A stretch of DNA of 42,143 nucleotides, from positions 1 through 42,143 of the forward strand of contig CAYRGQ010000031.1 in assembly GCA_964423925.1 (NCBI GenBank), given 5' to 3'. Made by a program: the position numbers and the translations under genes. The stretch is from CAYRGQ01 sp964423925. GTDB lineage: Bacteria > Bacteroidota > Bacteroidia > Sphingobacteriales > Sphingobacteriaceae. Positions 33,420 through 42,071 of this stretch are shown piece by piece. The notes beneath the pieces are model-generated. The model saw nothing but the letters and a program-made list of their open reading frames with translations, did not search any database and was not told where the DNA came from. Position 1 is the first letter of the stretch, and every line of letters starts with the position of its first letter.

Positions 33420-34151
33420 TTACCAGCTCATCGGGCGCCGGATACGCCAAAGCTTGAGCAGCAAAAACCCGAACAAGGCCCCGCCGATGTGGGCGAAATG
33501 CGCGATGGAGGTACCCGCCACGCGGGATACGCCCAAAAACAACTCAATCACGATCAGGCCGGGAATAAAGTACTTGGCTTTAATAGGCGCGGGAAAAAAA
33601 ATTAGCATCAACGGCGCATTAGGAAATAGGTAACCAAACGCGATCAGCAAGCCGTAGATCGCGCCAGAAGCGCCCACCATAGGAATGTTATAGACCGAGA
33701 CGACCGTCGAGAAATTTTCGTCCGTCATGGAAGGATGGTTCCCGTAGACCATGCCTTGCAACATGTCAAAGCGCAGCCACTGCCCAGCCGCCACCGTTCC
33801 CGTAATGGAATACACCTCGATGGCCTGCACAACGAACTGCAGACATAGTGCGCCGAGGCCGCATATGAGGTAGAAACTCAAAAAACGTTTGGAGCCGAAA
33901 ATTTGCTCCAGCACCGGACCGAACATGTATAGCGCGAACATATTGAAGAACAAGTGCCCAAAGCCACCGTGCATAAACATGTACGTGATGACCTGCCATA
34001 CCTTGAAGAAAGGCGAGTCGGGGTAGTACACGCCAAATAGCCGGGTCGACTGCTCGAAAATCAGCGTGCCAACAAAACAGATAATATTGATTATCAGCAG
34101 GTTTTTAACTGCTGGAGGTAAGCCCGCAAACGGGGAAGAAGAGGTCATCAT
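33420..34151 (-). CDS. Rhomboid family intramembrane serine protease
   Basis: 243 residues, six membrane segments. MFMHGGFGHLFFNMFALYMFG is the helix-2 motif. Catalytic Ser lies in VGASGAIYGLL and His in FAHIGGALFGFLL. A ~35-residue lumenal insertion precedes the catalytic Ser. It starts 12 nt after the mutL stop. It is a paralogue of the neighbouring rhomboid and shares little outside the core motifs, so the pair is an old duplication or two distinct subfamilies. Confidence 0.93.
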   Translation of the reverse strand: MMTSSSPFAGLPPAVKNLLIINIICFVGTLIFEQSTRLFGVYYPDSPFFKVWQVITYMFMHGGFGHLFFNMFALYMFGPVLEQIFGSKRFLSFYLICGLGALCLQFVVQAIEVYSITGTVAAGQWLRFDMLQGMVYGNHPSMTDENFSTVVSVYNIPMVGASGAIYGLLIAFGYLFPNAPLMLIFFPAPIKAKYFIPGLIVIELFLGVSRVAGTSIAHFAHIGGALFGFLLLKLWRIRRPMSW

Positions 34152-34163
34152 ACGCGTTTCAGC

Positions 34164-36014
34164 TTATTTTTCAAATCGTTCCAGCAGCTCCTGGAGTGTA
34201 AAAGTAAGAATAATCGGCTTGCCAGACAGCGAAATGTTGGGCGATTCGCTGGCGAACAGCTTATCGATCAGCTCAGCCATGTCTTCGTTTGAGAGTATCG
34301 TGCCAGGCCGGATGGCGGCTTGCCGTGCCAGGCTTTTGGCCAAGTTGTCCCGCTTAGCCAGCTTAAAGTTAGTCTGATTATTTTTATAGTCCTCAATCAG
34401 CCGCTCGATGATGCGGCTTTCGCTGATGCCCGACGCAATATCTGCGGGAATGCCTTCCACCACGTAGGTATTCTTGCCAAATTCGCGCATCTGGAAGCCC
34501 AATGCGCGAATATCTTCAAGCATATCGCGCACCAATTCAAAATCCCCGCTGTTCAGCACCACCGTTTGCGGAAACAGGCTTTGCTGGCTGCTGCCCTGTT
34601 GGGTTTCCAGCTGTCGCAAAAATTGCTCAAAGAGAATGCGTTCGTGTGCCGCCTGTTGGTCGACCAAAATAAAGCCCGAGTGTATCTGAGACAGAATGTA
34701 CCGATTATGAAGCTGAAAGAACTTCTTACTGCCCGGCGTCGATTCCACACCAGGCATCTCAACGGTTTCCGGCAGGTTGAGCTTGCTTTGGGTCACCTCG
34801 GCCTCATGCGTAATGCGGTAGAGCGTGTCCCAGTTTTGAGGGAGTCCGGCCTTTTTTTCACCTCCGAACCCGGTAGTGCTCCCGGTATTACGGGATGGCG
34901 AAGTCTCAAACGGATTGAAATCGGGATTAAACGATATCCTCGGCGGCGTGATCTCTTCCAGCGGCTTTGGCGTAATCATCTGGCTGAACCCCGTCTCCTG
35001 GTTAAAGTCTAGTGTCGGCGTGATGTTGTATCGCCCCAGCGAACGCTTCACCGCCGAACGAATGATCGCATATATCGAACGTTCGTCTTCGTACTTGATT
35101 TCCGTTTTCGTTGGGTGGACATTGATGTCAATCTTGCTGGGATCAATCTCAATGAAAAGCACGTACAGCGGATGGCTATCGTCGGGCAACACGTCCTCAT
35201 ACGCATTGATGACGGCGTGATTGAGATACGGGTCCTTCACAAAGCGGTTATTGACGAAGAAATACTGCTCACCCCTTGTCTTCTTCGCATATTCGGGCTT
35301 ACCGATAAAGCCCTTGAGGTTGATGATCGTCGTTTCCTCCTCCAGCGGCACGAGGCGTTGGTTGTAGCTACTGCCAAAGATGTGGACAATCCGTTGCTTG
35401 AGCCCCTCGGGCGGCAAATGGAAAAGCTCATTGTCCTCGTTGTGCAGGCTGAAGAAAATATTCGGGTGAGCCAACGCCAAGCGTTGGAACTCCTCGATAA
35501 TGTGCCGCATCTCTACCGGATTGCTCTTCAGAAAGTTGCGCCGCGCTGGCACATTATAAAACAGGTTCTTAACGCTGGTAGACGTCCCGGGCGGCGTGGC
35601 CACGGGTTCTTGGCTAACTACTTTGGATCCCTCAATAACGAGGGCCGTGCCCAACTCGTCTTCATGGCGGCGCGTGCGCAGCTCGACGTGGGCAATGGCC
35701 GCTATCGATGCCATGGCTTCACCCCGGAAACCCATCGTGCGGATCGCAAACAAATCGTCTGCAGAACGGATTTTTGACGTAGCATGGCGCTCGAAGGACA
35801 GGCGGGCATCGGTCATGCTCATGCCGCAGCCGTTATCGATCACTTGAATCAAAGACTTGCCTGCATCCCGAACGATGAGCTTAATCCTATCGCCCCCCGC
35901 GTCGATGGCGTTCTCCATCAATTCCTTAACGGCCGAAGCCGGGCGCTGCACGACCTCCCCGGCGGCAATCTGGTTGGCGACGGCATCGGGCAACAACTGG
36001 ATGATATCAGACAT
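34164..36014 (-). CDS. mutL: DNA mismatch repair protein MutL
   Basis: 616 residues, GHKL ATPase that links MutS mismatch recognition to downstream repair. N-terminal motifs: QIAAGEVVQRPASAVKELME, DNGCGM, GFRGEAMASIAAIAH and NVPARRNFL. The C-terminal dimerisation domain has VDQQAAHERILFEQF, which fits the endonuclease motif DQHA(X)2E(X)4E except for Gln in place of His. The expected downstream Cys-containing metal-binding motif is replaced by SLSGKPIIL. So nicking activity is uncertain. It lies 51 nt after uvrA and probably shares its transcript, followed by the rhomboid genes. Confidence 0.97.
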   Translation of the reverse strand: MSDIIQLLPDAVANQIAAGEVVQRPASAVKELMENAIDAGGDRIKLIVRDAGKSLIQVIDNGCGMSMTDARLSFERHATSKIRSADDLFAIRTMGFRGEAMASIAAIAHVELRTRRHEDELGTALVIEGSKVVSQEPVATPPGTSTSVKNLFYNVPARRNFLKSNPVEMRHIIEEFQRLALAHPNIFFSLHNEDNELFHLPPEGLKQRIVHIFGSSYNQRLVPLEEETTIINLKGFIGKPEYAKKTRGEQYFFVNNRFVKDPYLNHAVINAYEDVLPDDSHPLYVLFIEIDPSKIDINVHPTKTEIKYEDERSIYAIIRSAVKRSLGRYNITPTLDFNQETGFSQMITPKPLEEITPPRISFNPDFNPFETSPSRNTGSTTGFGGEKKAGLPQNWDTLYRITHEAEVTQSKLNLPETVEMPGVESTPGSKKFFQLHNRYILSQIHSGFILVDQQAAHERILFEQFLRQLETQQGSSQQSLFPQTVVLNSGDFELVRDMLEDIRALGFQMREFGKNTYVVEGIPADIASGISESRIIERLIEDYKNNQTNFKLAKRDNLAKSLARQAAIRPGTILSNEDMAELIDKLFASESPNISLSGKPIILTFTLQELLERFEK

Positions 36015-36065
36015 AGGTCGGCGAAGTTACTAAAAATGAAACATTGTCGGGTCTTGCCCCTCCTG

Positions 36066-38906
36066 CTAGCCTTGCATTTCGGCTTTTAAGAAACGGGCGG
36101 TTTCGCTCTTCTTGTTCTTGGCAAGTGCCTCGGGCGTCCCCGAAAAGACTATCTGGCCCCCGGCCTCGCCGCCTTCGAGCCCGAGGTCGATCACCCAGTC
36201 GGCTACCTTTACCACGTCGAGGTTATGTTCGATCACTAGGACGGTATTGCCGCGATCTACCAACCGATACAAGACCTGCAGCAACACGTTGACGTCTTCA
36301 AAGTGCAGGCCCGTCGTGGGCTCGTCCAGGATATAAAACGTTTTGCCCGTATCTTTTTTCGAGAGCTCCGTCGCCAGTTTCACGCGTTGCGCTTCACCGC
36401 CCGAGAGCGTTACGGACGATTGGCCCAGGGTGATGTAGCCTAAGCCCACGTCCTGCAGTGTCTTGATTTTACGATAAATGGACGGTATGTTTTCGAAGAA
36501 GCCAACAGCCTCGTCGATACTCATATCCAGCACGTCGCTGATAGACTTCCCGCGGTACCGCACCTCCAATGTCTCGCGGTTATACCGCTTTCCATGACAG
36601 GTCTCACAGGGTACTTGAACGTCGGGCAGGAAATTCATCTCGATGACTTTCATACCTGCGCCCTGGCAAGTCTCACACCGCCCTCCTTTGACATTAAACG
36701 AAAACCGCCCGGGTTTGTAACCTCTGATTTTCGATTCGGGAAGCTGCACGAACAAGGCGCGGATATCCGAAAACACGCCCGTGTAGGTCGATGGATTGGA
36801 TCGTGGTGTACGGCCGATAGGGCTCTGGTCAATCTCGATCACCTTATCGATATTTTCCAGCCCCTTGATTTCCTTATAGGGAAGGGGAGCCTTCTTCGAT
36901 CGGAAAAAATGCTGGTTGAGTATAGGATACAGCGTTTCGGTTACCAGGCTGGACTTGCCGCTACCGGACACGCCTGTTACCACCGTGAGGGTCCCCAAAG
37001 GAAACGAGGCCGACACGTTTTTCAGGTTGTTGCCGCTGGCGCCAATGATTTCCAATACGTTCCCGTTGCCTTCGCGACGCCGCTCGGGAATAGCGATCTG
37101 TCGCTCCCCGTTCAGATAAGAGGCGGTAAGCGTATGGCTACGCATCAGTTCCTGGGGGGTGCCCTGCGCCACGACCAGCCCGCCATGCCAACCCGCAGCT
37201 GGCCCCATGTCAATGACGTAGTCGGCATTCAGAATCATGTCTTTGTCATGCTCCACCACCAGCACCGAGTTGCCAATGTCGCGCAGGTTTTTGAGGGCGC
37301 CGATGAGGCGTTCATTATCGCGCTGGTGCAAGCCGATACTGGGTTCGTCCAGAATGTAGAGGACGTTCACCAGCTGGGACCCGATTTGCGTTGCTAGGCG
37401 AATACGCTGTGCTTCGCCACCCGAAAGGGTCCGGGCCGTACGGCCGAGGGTCAGGTAGCTCAAACCCACATCCAAGAGAAAGCCCAGCCGCGCGCGTATC
37501 TCCTTCAGGATTTCGGCAGCGATGGTGCGTTGACGGGCATCAAGCGATTCCTCCACGTTTTCAAACCACTCCGCCAGGGAACGAATATCCATGACCGAAA
37601 GTTCGTGGATGTTCTTGCCCGCCACCTTGAAGTGCAGCGACTCGGTCTTCAGTCGTCCACCCTTACAGCTTGGGCAGGTTTCTTGCGCGCGGTACTCGTC
37701 CAGCTGCCCATTTCCGCCCATCCGCTCCTGCTGTTCTTCCAGCATCCGGAATAGGCCATCAAAAACAAACTGGTGTTCCTTCGCGCTCCAACCCCCGTAC
37801 GAAAGAGGTAGCGTAATCGTTTGAGGTGATCCATCAAGCAGGATTCCCACGTGTTCCTCGCTCAGGTTCTCTATGGGTGTGCTTAGCGAGAAACCGAATT
37901 TCTTACCCACCGCTTTGATGACTTGGAAGTTCCACGTGTCCCGGTACTCACCCAGGGGCGCGAGTCCACCTTTCATAATACTCAGCTTCGGATTCGGAAT
38001 CACTGCGCGACGGTCGATATTAAACACATAGCCCAATCCGTCGCAATGAGGGCAAGCCCCATAGGGTGAGTTGAACGAAAAGGTGTTCGGCTGCGGTTCG
38101 TCGTAGGAAATGCCCGACTCGGCATCCATCAGATACCGGCTGTAAAAATATTCCTGGTTGGCCTTGTCACTTATTTTTATGATGCCTTTGGCTGCTTTCA
38201 TGGCCTGTAGCACGGAGTCGTAGAGCCGCTTGCGCCCGTCCTGACTGACCTGCAGCCGATCGACCACAATCTCAATGTCGTGGATTTTATAGCGGTCGGC
38301 CTGCATTTTTGGCGTGATATCCAGAATTTCCCCATCTACGCGAACTTTGACGTATCCCTGCTTCCAAATTTGCTCGAACAATTCGCGGTAATGGCCCTTG
38401 CGTCCTTTCACCACGGGCGCCAGGATGTTGACAGCTTGCCCGTCAAACTGCTGAAGAATGCGGTCGACGATCTGGTCTTCGGACATCCGCTCCATCTTCT
38501 TACCCGTCACGTAGGAGAAGGCCTCCCCGGCGCGCGCATAGAGCAGACGCATGAAGTCGTAGACCTCGGTGATGGTCCCCACGGTAGAGCGAGGGTTTTT
38601 GCTCGTCGTTTTCTGTTCTATCGAAATGACGGGACTCAGGCCGGATATCTTGTCCACATCCGGACGCTCCATTCCTCCCAGAAATTGTCGGCTATACGCG
38701 CTGAACGTCTCCATGTAGCGGCGCTGACCCTCGGCATAGATGGTATCGAACGCCAGCGAGGATTTGCCACTGCCACTTAAACCGGTAATAACCACCAGCT
38801 GATTGCGCGGGAAACTAACGTCGACATTTCGAAGATTATGCACGCGGGCGCCAAAGACCTCCACCTCACGTTGTTCGCCTAAGTCCGGCGTCGTAGTTTT
38901 ACTCAT
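36066..38906 (-). CDS. uvrA: Excinuclease ABC subunit UvrA
   Basis: Damage-recognition ATPase of nucleotide excision repair, 946 residues from the ATG at 38906. The upstream in-frame start at 38948 lies before the predicted transcription start and is rejected. Two ABC modules are seen: Walker A GLSGSGKSSLAFDT and GVSGSGKSSLVTETL; signatures LSGGEAQRIRLATQIGS and LSGGEAQRVKLATELSK. Zinc modules include CPHCDGLGY with CPSCKGGR, and CETCQGAG with CETCHGKRY. Length is normal. With mfd in the same window, two proteins of transcription-coupled repair are encoded close together. Confidence 0.98.
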   Translation of the reverse strand: MSKTTTPDLGEQREVEVFGARVHNLRNVDVSFPRNQLVVITGLSGSGKSSLAFDTIYAEGQRRYMETFSAYSRQFLGGMERPDVDKISGLSPVISIEQKTTSKNPRSTVGTITEVYDFMRLLYARAGEAFSYVTGKKMERMSEDQIVDRILQQFDGQAVNILAPVVKGRKGHYRELFEQIWKQGYVKVRVDGEILDITPKMQADRYKIHDIEIVVDRLQVSQDGRKRLYDSVLQAMKAAKGIIKISDKANQEYFYSRYLMDAESGISYDEPQPNTFSFNSPYGACPHCDGLGYVFNIDRRAVIPNPKLSIMKGGLAPLGEYRDTWNFQVIKAVGKKFGFSLSTPIENLSEEHVGILLDGSPQTITLPLSYGGWSAKEHQFVFDGLFRMLEEQQERMGGNGQLDEYRAQETCPSCKGGRLKTESLHFKVAGKNIHELSVMDIRSLAEWFENVEESLDARQRTIAAEILKEIRARLGFLLDVGLSYLTLGRTARTLSGGEAQRIRLATQIGSQLVNVLYILDEPSIGLHQRDNERLIGALKNLRDIGNSVLVVEHDKDMILNADYVIDMGPAAGWHGGLVVAQGTPQELMRSHTLTASYLNGERQIAIPERRREGNGNVLEIIGASGNNLKNVSASFPLGTLTVVTGVSGSGKSSLVTETLYPILNQHFFRSKKAPLPYKEIKGLENIDKVIEIDQSPIGRTPRSNPSTYTGVFSDIRALFVQLPESKIRGYKPGRFSFNVKGGRCETCQGAGMKVIEMNFLPDVQVPCETCHGKRYNRETLEVRYRGKSISDVLDMSIDEAVGFFENIPSIYRKIKTLQDVGLGYITLGQSSVTLSGGEAQRVKLATELSKKDTGKTFYILDEPTTGLHFEDVNVLLQVLYRLVDRGNTVLVIEHNLDVVKVADWVIDLGLEGGEAGGQIVFSGTPEALAKNKKSETARFLKAEMQG

Positions 38907-38952
38907 ATAGCCTGTCTTTTTGCCTGGCTCGACCCCAGTCGAAACCAAGGGG

Positions 38953-38960
38953 CAAAATTA
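38953..38960 (-). promoter_or_regulatory. -7 box of uvrA
   Basis: TAATTTTG on the minus strand, exact consensus, 47 nt before the ATG at 38906. Confidence 0.45.
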
Positions 38961-38993
38961 AGGAAAAAATAGCGCTTTTGCTAACGAAATTAG

Positions 38994-39027
38994 TTTGCAG
39001 ACAGTAGGGGATTTTTCCGTAGGTTTG
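38994..39027 (+). promoter_or_regulatory. Promoter of the DUF2157-like gene
   Basis: TTTG (38994-38997), 22 nt, TAGGTTTG (39020-39027): both elements match, with spacing at the long end. Divergent from uvrA. Confidence 0.45.
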
Positions 39028-39074
39028 TCGCTACAATCGCTGGGCAATCGGCTTTGGCTCAACCCTCCTTTACC

Positions 39075-40127
39075 ATGAAAAAGCTAGACATCAGCAAGCA
39101 GGAAAAAAACACGTTAGACGATGCCATATCGCATTGGGAAGATGAGGGGCTGATTGATTCCGCACAAGCTGCGAAACTCCGCAACACCTATGATGCCCGT
39201 GGCTTTGATTGGAAACGCCTAGCCAAATACTCCTTTTGGGTCGCATTGGCCTGCGCCGTGCTAGCCGTGCTATCCTTATTGCTCGACGAAATCATCCAAC
39301 GGTGGATCGAACGCATCTACAATGCACCGGACGTATTGGTTTGCTTGTTTTTCTTCGCGCTGTCTGCGCTGTTCTACGCACTGGGTTTCAGGCATAAGCG
39401 AAAAAATCCGGACAAAATGTTCAGCAATGAGGCATTGATGCTGCTGGGAGTGTTCGCTACTGCTGCCGGTATCGGATACCTTGGTAAGATTCTCGATGAT
39501 GGCTCCGGCCATTTTTCCCTATTGTTCTTGGCGTCGGTCGTTATCTACGGCATATTGTCGGTCAAGCTGTCGTCCCAATTGATCTGGATATTCACGCTGG
39601 TGAGCTTGGGTATATGGTTTGCGGCAGAAACGGCCTACCACAGCAATTGGGGATTCCGATTTTGGGGAATGAATTATCCGCTCCGCTTTACGCTATTCGG
39701 CGCATTGCTCACCTTATTTGCAACTTTCGTTCAGGACCGCTTACGGCCACTAAGGCCTTTTCAGTCGCTAAGCTACGTCATCGGACTCACTTACCTCATG
39801 GTATCGTTGTGGCTACTTTCGGTGTTTGGCAATTACAGCGACTGGGATCGCTGGGCCGCGGTGCGCCAGTGGAACCTGTTTTACTGGGGGCTCTTGTCCA
39901 CGGCCGTTTCTGCTGGACTGGCGTGGTATGGGCTGAAAAGCAAGGATGCCGTCGCGCGCGAATTTGGCATCGTATTCTTCATCATTAATCTCTACACCCG
40001 CTTCTTCGAATACCTATGGGATAATGTGAACCGCGCTGTGTTCTTCCTCGTCCTGGCGCTTTCCTTTTGGTTTGTGGGCCGATGGGCAGAACGGATGTGG
40101 AATCGTGACAAAAGCACCCCAGGCTAG
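39075..40127 (+). CDS. DUF2157-like polytopic membrane protein
   Basis: 350 residues from the ATG at 39075. The cytoplasmic N-terminal ~60 residues are helical (ISHWEDEGLIDSAQAAKLRN), a DUF2157-like soluble head. About nine or ten membrane segments follow between residues 60 and 340, with aromatic-rich loops. No catalytic motif is visible. Members are widespread in Bacteroidetes without known function. It is transcribed alone. Confidence 0.65.
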   Translation: MKKLDISKQEKNTLDDAISHWEDEGLIDSAQAAKLRNTYDARGFDWKRLAKYSFWVALACAVLAVLSLLLDEIIQRWIERIYNAPDVLVCLFFFALSALFYALGFRHKRKNPDKMFSNEALMLLGVFATAAGIGYLGKILDDGSGHFSLLFLASVVIYGILSVKLSSQLIWIFTLVSLGIWFAAETAYHSNWGFRFWGMNYPLRFTLFGALLTLFATFVQDRLRPLRPFQSLSYVIGLTYLMVSLWLLSVFGNYSDWDRWAAVRQWNLFYWGLLSTAVSAGLAWYGLKSKDAVAREFGIVFFIINLYTRFFEYLWDNVNRAVFFLVLALSFWFVGRWAERMWNRDKSTPG

Positions 40128-40201
40128 TGTATTTGCTCGTTTTTTTAGCGTCGTCTCGATACCGAGGGATCCCCGCCACTTGAATCGTGATTAACAATGC
40201 A

Positions 40202-40251
40202 TATAGCAAGAAAATGCTATTATGCGGATTTTATATCGCAAGAAAATACTA
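40202..40251 (+). repeat. Two operator-like direct repeats upstream of the NarL-like gene
   Basis: TATAGCAAGAAAATGCTA (40202-40219) and TATCGCAAGAAAATACTA (40234-40251) match at 16 of 18 positions and start 32 bp apart, about three helical turns. The first copy is itself a dyad, ATAGCA-N6-TGCTAT. They lie about 40-90 bp upstream of the -7 box at 40290, where an activator or repressor would bind. Confidence 0.55.
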
Positions 40252-40289
40252 ATTTAGGGGTTGCCGCTAATAAATAAGGGCTAACCGTG

Positions 40290-40297
40290 TATCTTTG
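40290..40297 (+). promoter_or_regulatory. -7 box of the NarL-like regulator gene
   Basis: TATCTTTG, exact consensus, 22-40 nt before the candidate ATGs at 40319 and 40337. It excludes the in-frame TTG at 40295, which lies inside the box. Confidence 0.55.
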
Positions 40298-40336
40298 GCG
40301 CCGTGCATTGATTCATGCATGATTAACCATCAACCC

Positions 40337-41080
40337 ATGGACCACATCAAAATCATCATTGCGGATAAGCACCCTGCGGTACGGATGGGGCTAGAGCGCG
40401 TGCTTTGGAATGAGCTTGGGCTGAAAGGCACCGTAACCCACTGCTCAAGTTTGACGGACGCTTGCGCCCATATGCGGAAAGACCAACAGCCCGTCGACCT
40501 GGTGGTAGCGGGCTATGCGTTCAACAGTGCGAAGGAAATCCGAACGCTCCTCAAGGTGTCGCGCGCCATTTTCGGCCACGAGACTCCCGTGCTGGTTGTC
40601 TCCGAACCGGATGACCTGCCCTTCGCGCCACGAGTCATGGCGGCGGGCGCCATGGGCTTCGTACCCAAAAATGCTCCGCTTTCGACCCTATCGGAGGCTA
40701 TCGACACCATCATCAAAGGTGGGTATTTTCTGGGTAGCAGGTCACTGCTCCGTCAGGCCGACCGGGAGAAACTGAAAAAGCAACAAGACAATCCGCTGCT
40801 AAAACTGTCTACCCGTGAAATCGAAATTGGCTCTTTTTTAGCAAAGCAGCTTAGCCGCCACGAAATCAGTGAAGCGCTAGCGCTGCGTCCCACAACGGCA
40901 TACGCTTACGTACGACGTATTTTCAAGAAACTTCACGTGACGAACACCGAACAATTTATCAACGTGTGGAAAGACGGCCAAAGCGCGTATAACGTTACGA
41001 TTCCACCTCCTATGCAGCCGCAACTCCTTAGGCTCTCGAACGCCTACGACACCACGCTCCCAAAAACAAGGCGGTGTTAG
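40337..41080 (+). CDS. NarL/LuxR-type regulator with degenerate receiver domain
   Basis: 247 residues from the ATG at 40337 (another in-frame ATG at 40319). The N-terminal receiver fold starts HIKIIIADKHPAVRMGLERV. Asp10 of the acidic pocket is kept, but the next acid is Lys11. The phosphoacceptor position, five residues after Asp54 in VDLVVAGY, is Gly59. Ser89 and Lys111 (GFVPKNAP) are kept. The C-terminal LuxR helix-turn-helix is intact (KLSTREIEIGSFLAKQL, then TTAYAYVRRIFKKL). It is thus a DNA-binding protein probably not controlled by phosphorylation. No histidine kinase is adjacent. Direct repeats upstream suggest autoregulation. Confidence 0.85.
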   Translation: MDHIKIIIADKHPAVRMGLERVLWNELGLKGTVTHCSSLTDACAHMRKDQQPVDLVVAGYAFNSAKEIRTLLKVSRAIFGHETPVLVVSEPDDLPFAPRVMAAGAMGFVPKNAPLSTLSEAIDTIIKGGYFLGSRSLLRQADREKLKKQQDNPLLKLSTREIEIGSFLAKQLSRHEISEALALRPTTAYAYVRRIFKKLHVTNTEQFINVWKDGQSAYNVTIPPPMQPQLLRLSNAYDTTLPKTRRC

Positions 41081-41138
41081 CCCGCCACGCACGGAGTCCA
41101 AGACAGCTCACACGCACGTGCGGCTTCGCGCTAAACGC

Positions 41139-42071
41139 CTATTCGTACCTCAACGCTTCTACTGGGTCCAGTTTACTGGCTTTTGACGCAGGGTAGTACC
41201 CCGAAACCATGCCCACTCCAATACACACGGCGATGCCGAGGATCATCCATTTCCATGGAATGATGAAGCTAGCCCCCATGGCGACGGCGGCTAGGTTGCC
41301 GATGGCAATACCAAGCAAGATACCCGCGATGCCTCCCATGATACAGATCATGATGGCTTCCATCAAAAACTGCCGCCGGATGACAGCCGGCGTAGCCCCA
41401 ATGGACTTGCGGATACCGATTTCGCGGGTGCGCTCGGTCACAGAGACCAACATAATATTCATGAGCCCAATCGATGCGCCGATGAGCGTGATGAGGGCAA
41501 TGACGATGGCGCCTATGGTCACATAAGCCATACTGTCGATGAGCATCTGTGCGACGGCGTCGCTTTTCGCAATGTCAAAATTCGTTTCCTGTCCTACCCG
41601 CACACCCCTGATATTTCGAAAAAGAGCCGTTGCTTCGCCAATGCCCGCCTCGAGGTGAGCCGGACTGGACCCCATCACGGTGATGGTATAGGATGGATGC
41701 CCCAGTGCCATGACGGCTCGCGCTTTCTGCAACGGGATGATGCAGGTTCGGTCACCTCCGAAGCCCGCGCTCGACCCTTTGTCTTCGAGCACACCGATAA
41801 TCTGGTAGCGCGTGTTACCGATGGTAATATATTCGTTGATCGGGTCGGTACCATCCTTAAAGAGGCGCCGGACGATCTCCGTGCCGACAATCGTCACGGA
41901 AGAACCGAACTGGATCTCGCGCGACGAGAAATTGCGCCCCGATGAGAGCTTATAGCCCGCGGTCTGCAAATAGTTTTCGTCGGCGCCCATAACATTGATG
42001 TTCGGATTCGTCGTCTCACTTTTGTACTTGGCCGTACCACCAAACGATGCGTATGTGTTCAAGGACACCAC
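41139..42071 (-). CDS. MacB/FtsX-type ABC transporter permease, partial and apparently frameshifted
   Basis: C-terminal 310 residues of a MacB-like permease: part of the periplasmic domain (NPNINVMGADENYLQTAGYK), then three membrane segments and the FtsX signature TERTREIGIRKSIGATPAVI, ending YPASKASKLDPVEALRYE. Full-length members have about 400 residues, with a first membrane helix missing here. The frame begins at a GTG without a signal, and an in-frame TGA lies at 42116-42114. The two other frames are open to the window edge and would join this one by a single-base change in the AAAA run at 42084-42087. So the gene continues beyond the window and is broken or misread at the edge. The family exports peptides, antibiotics or lipoproteins. 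Confidence 0.8.
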   Translation of the reverse strand: MVSLNTYASFGGTAKYKSETTNPNINVMGADENYLQTAGYKLSSGRNFSSREIQFGSSVTIVGTEIVRRLFKDGTDPINEYITIGNTRYQIIGVLEDKGSSAGFGGDRTCIIPLQKARAVMALGHPSYTITVMGSSPAHLEAGIGEATALFRNIRGVRVGQETNFDIAKSDAVAQMLIDSMAYVTIGAIVIALITLIGASIGLMNIMLVSVTERTREIGIRKSIGATPAVIRRQFLMEAIMICIMGGIAGILLGIAIGNLAAVAMGASFIIPWKWMILGIAVCIGVGMVSGYYPASKASKLDPVEALRYE

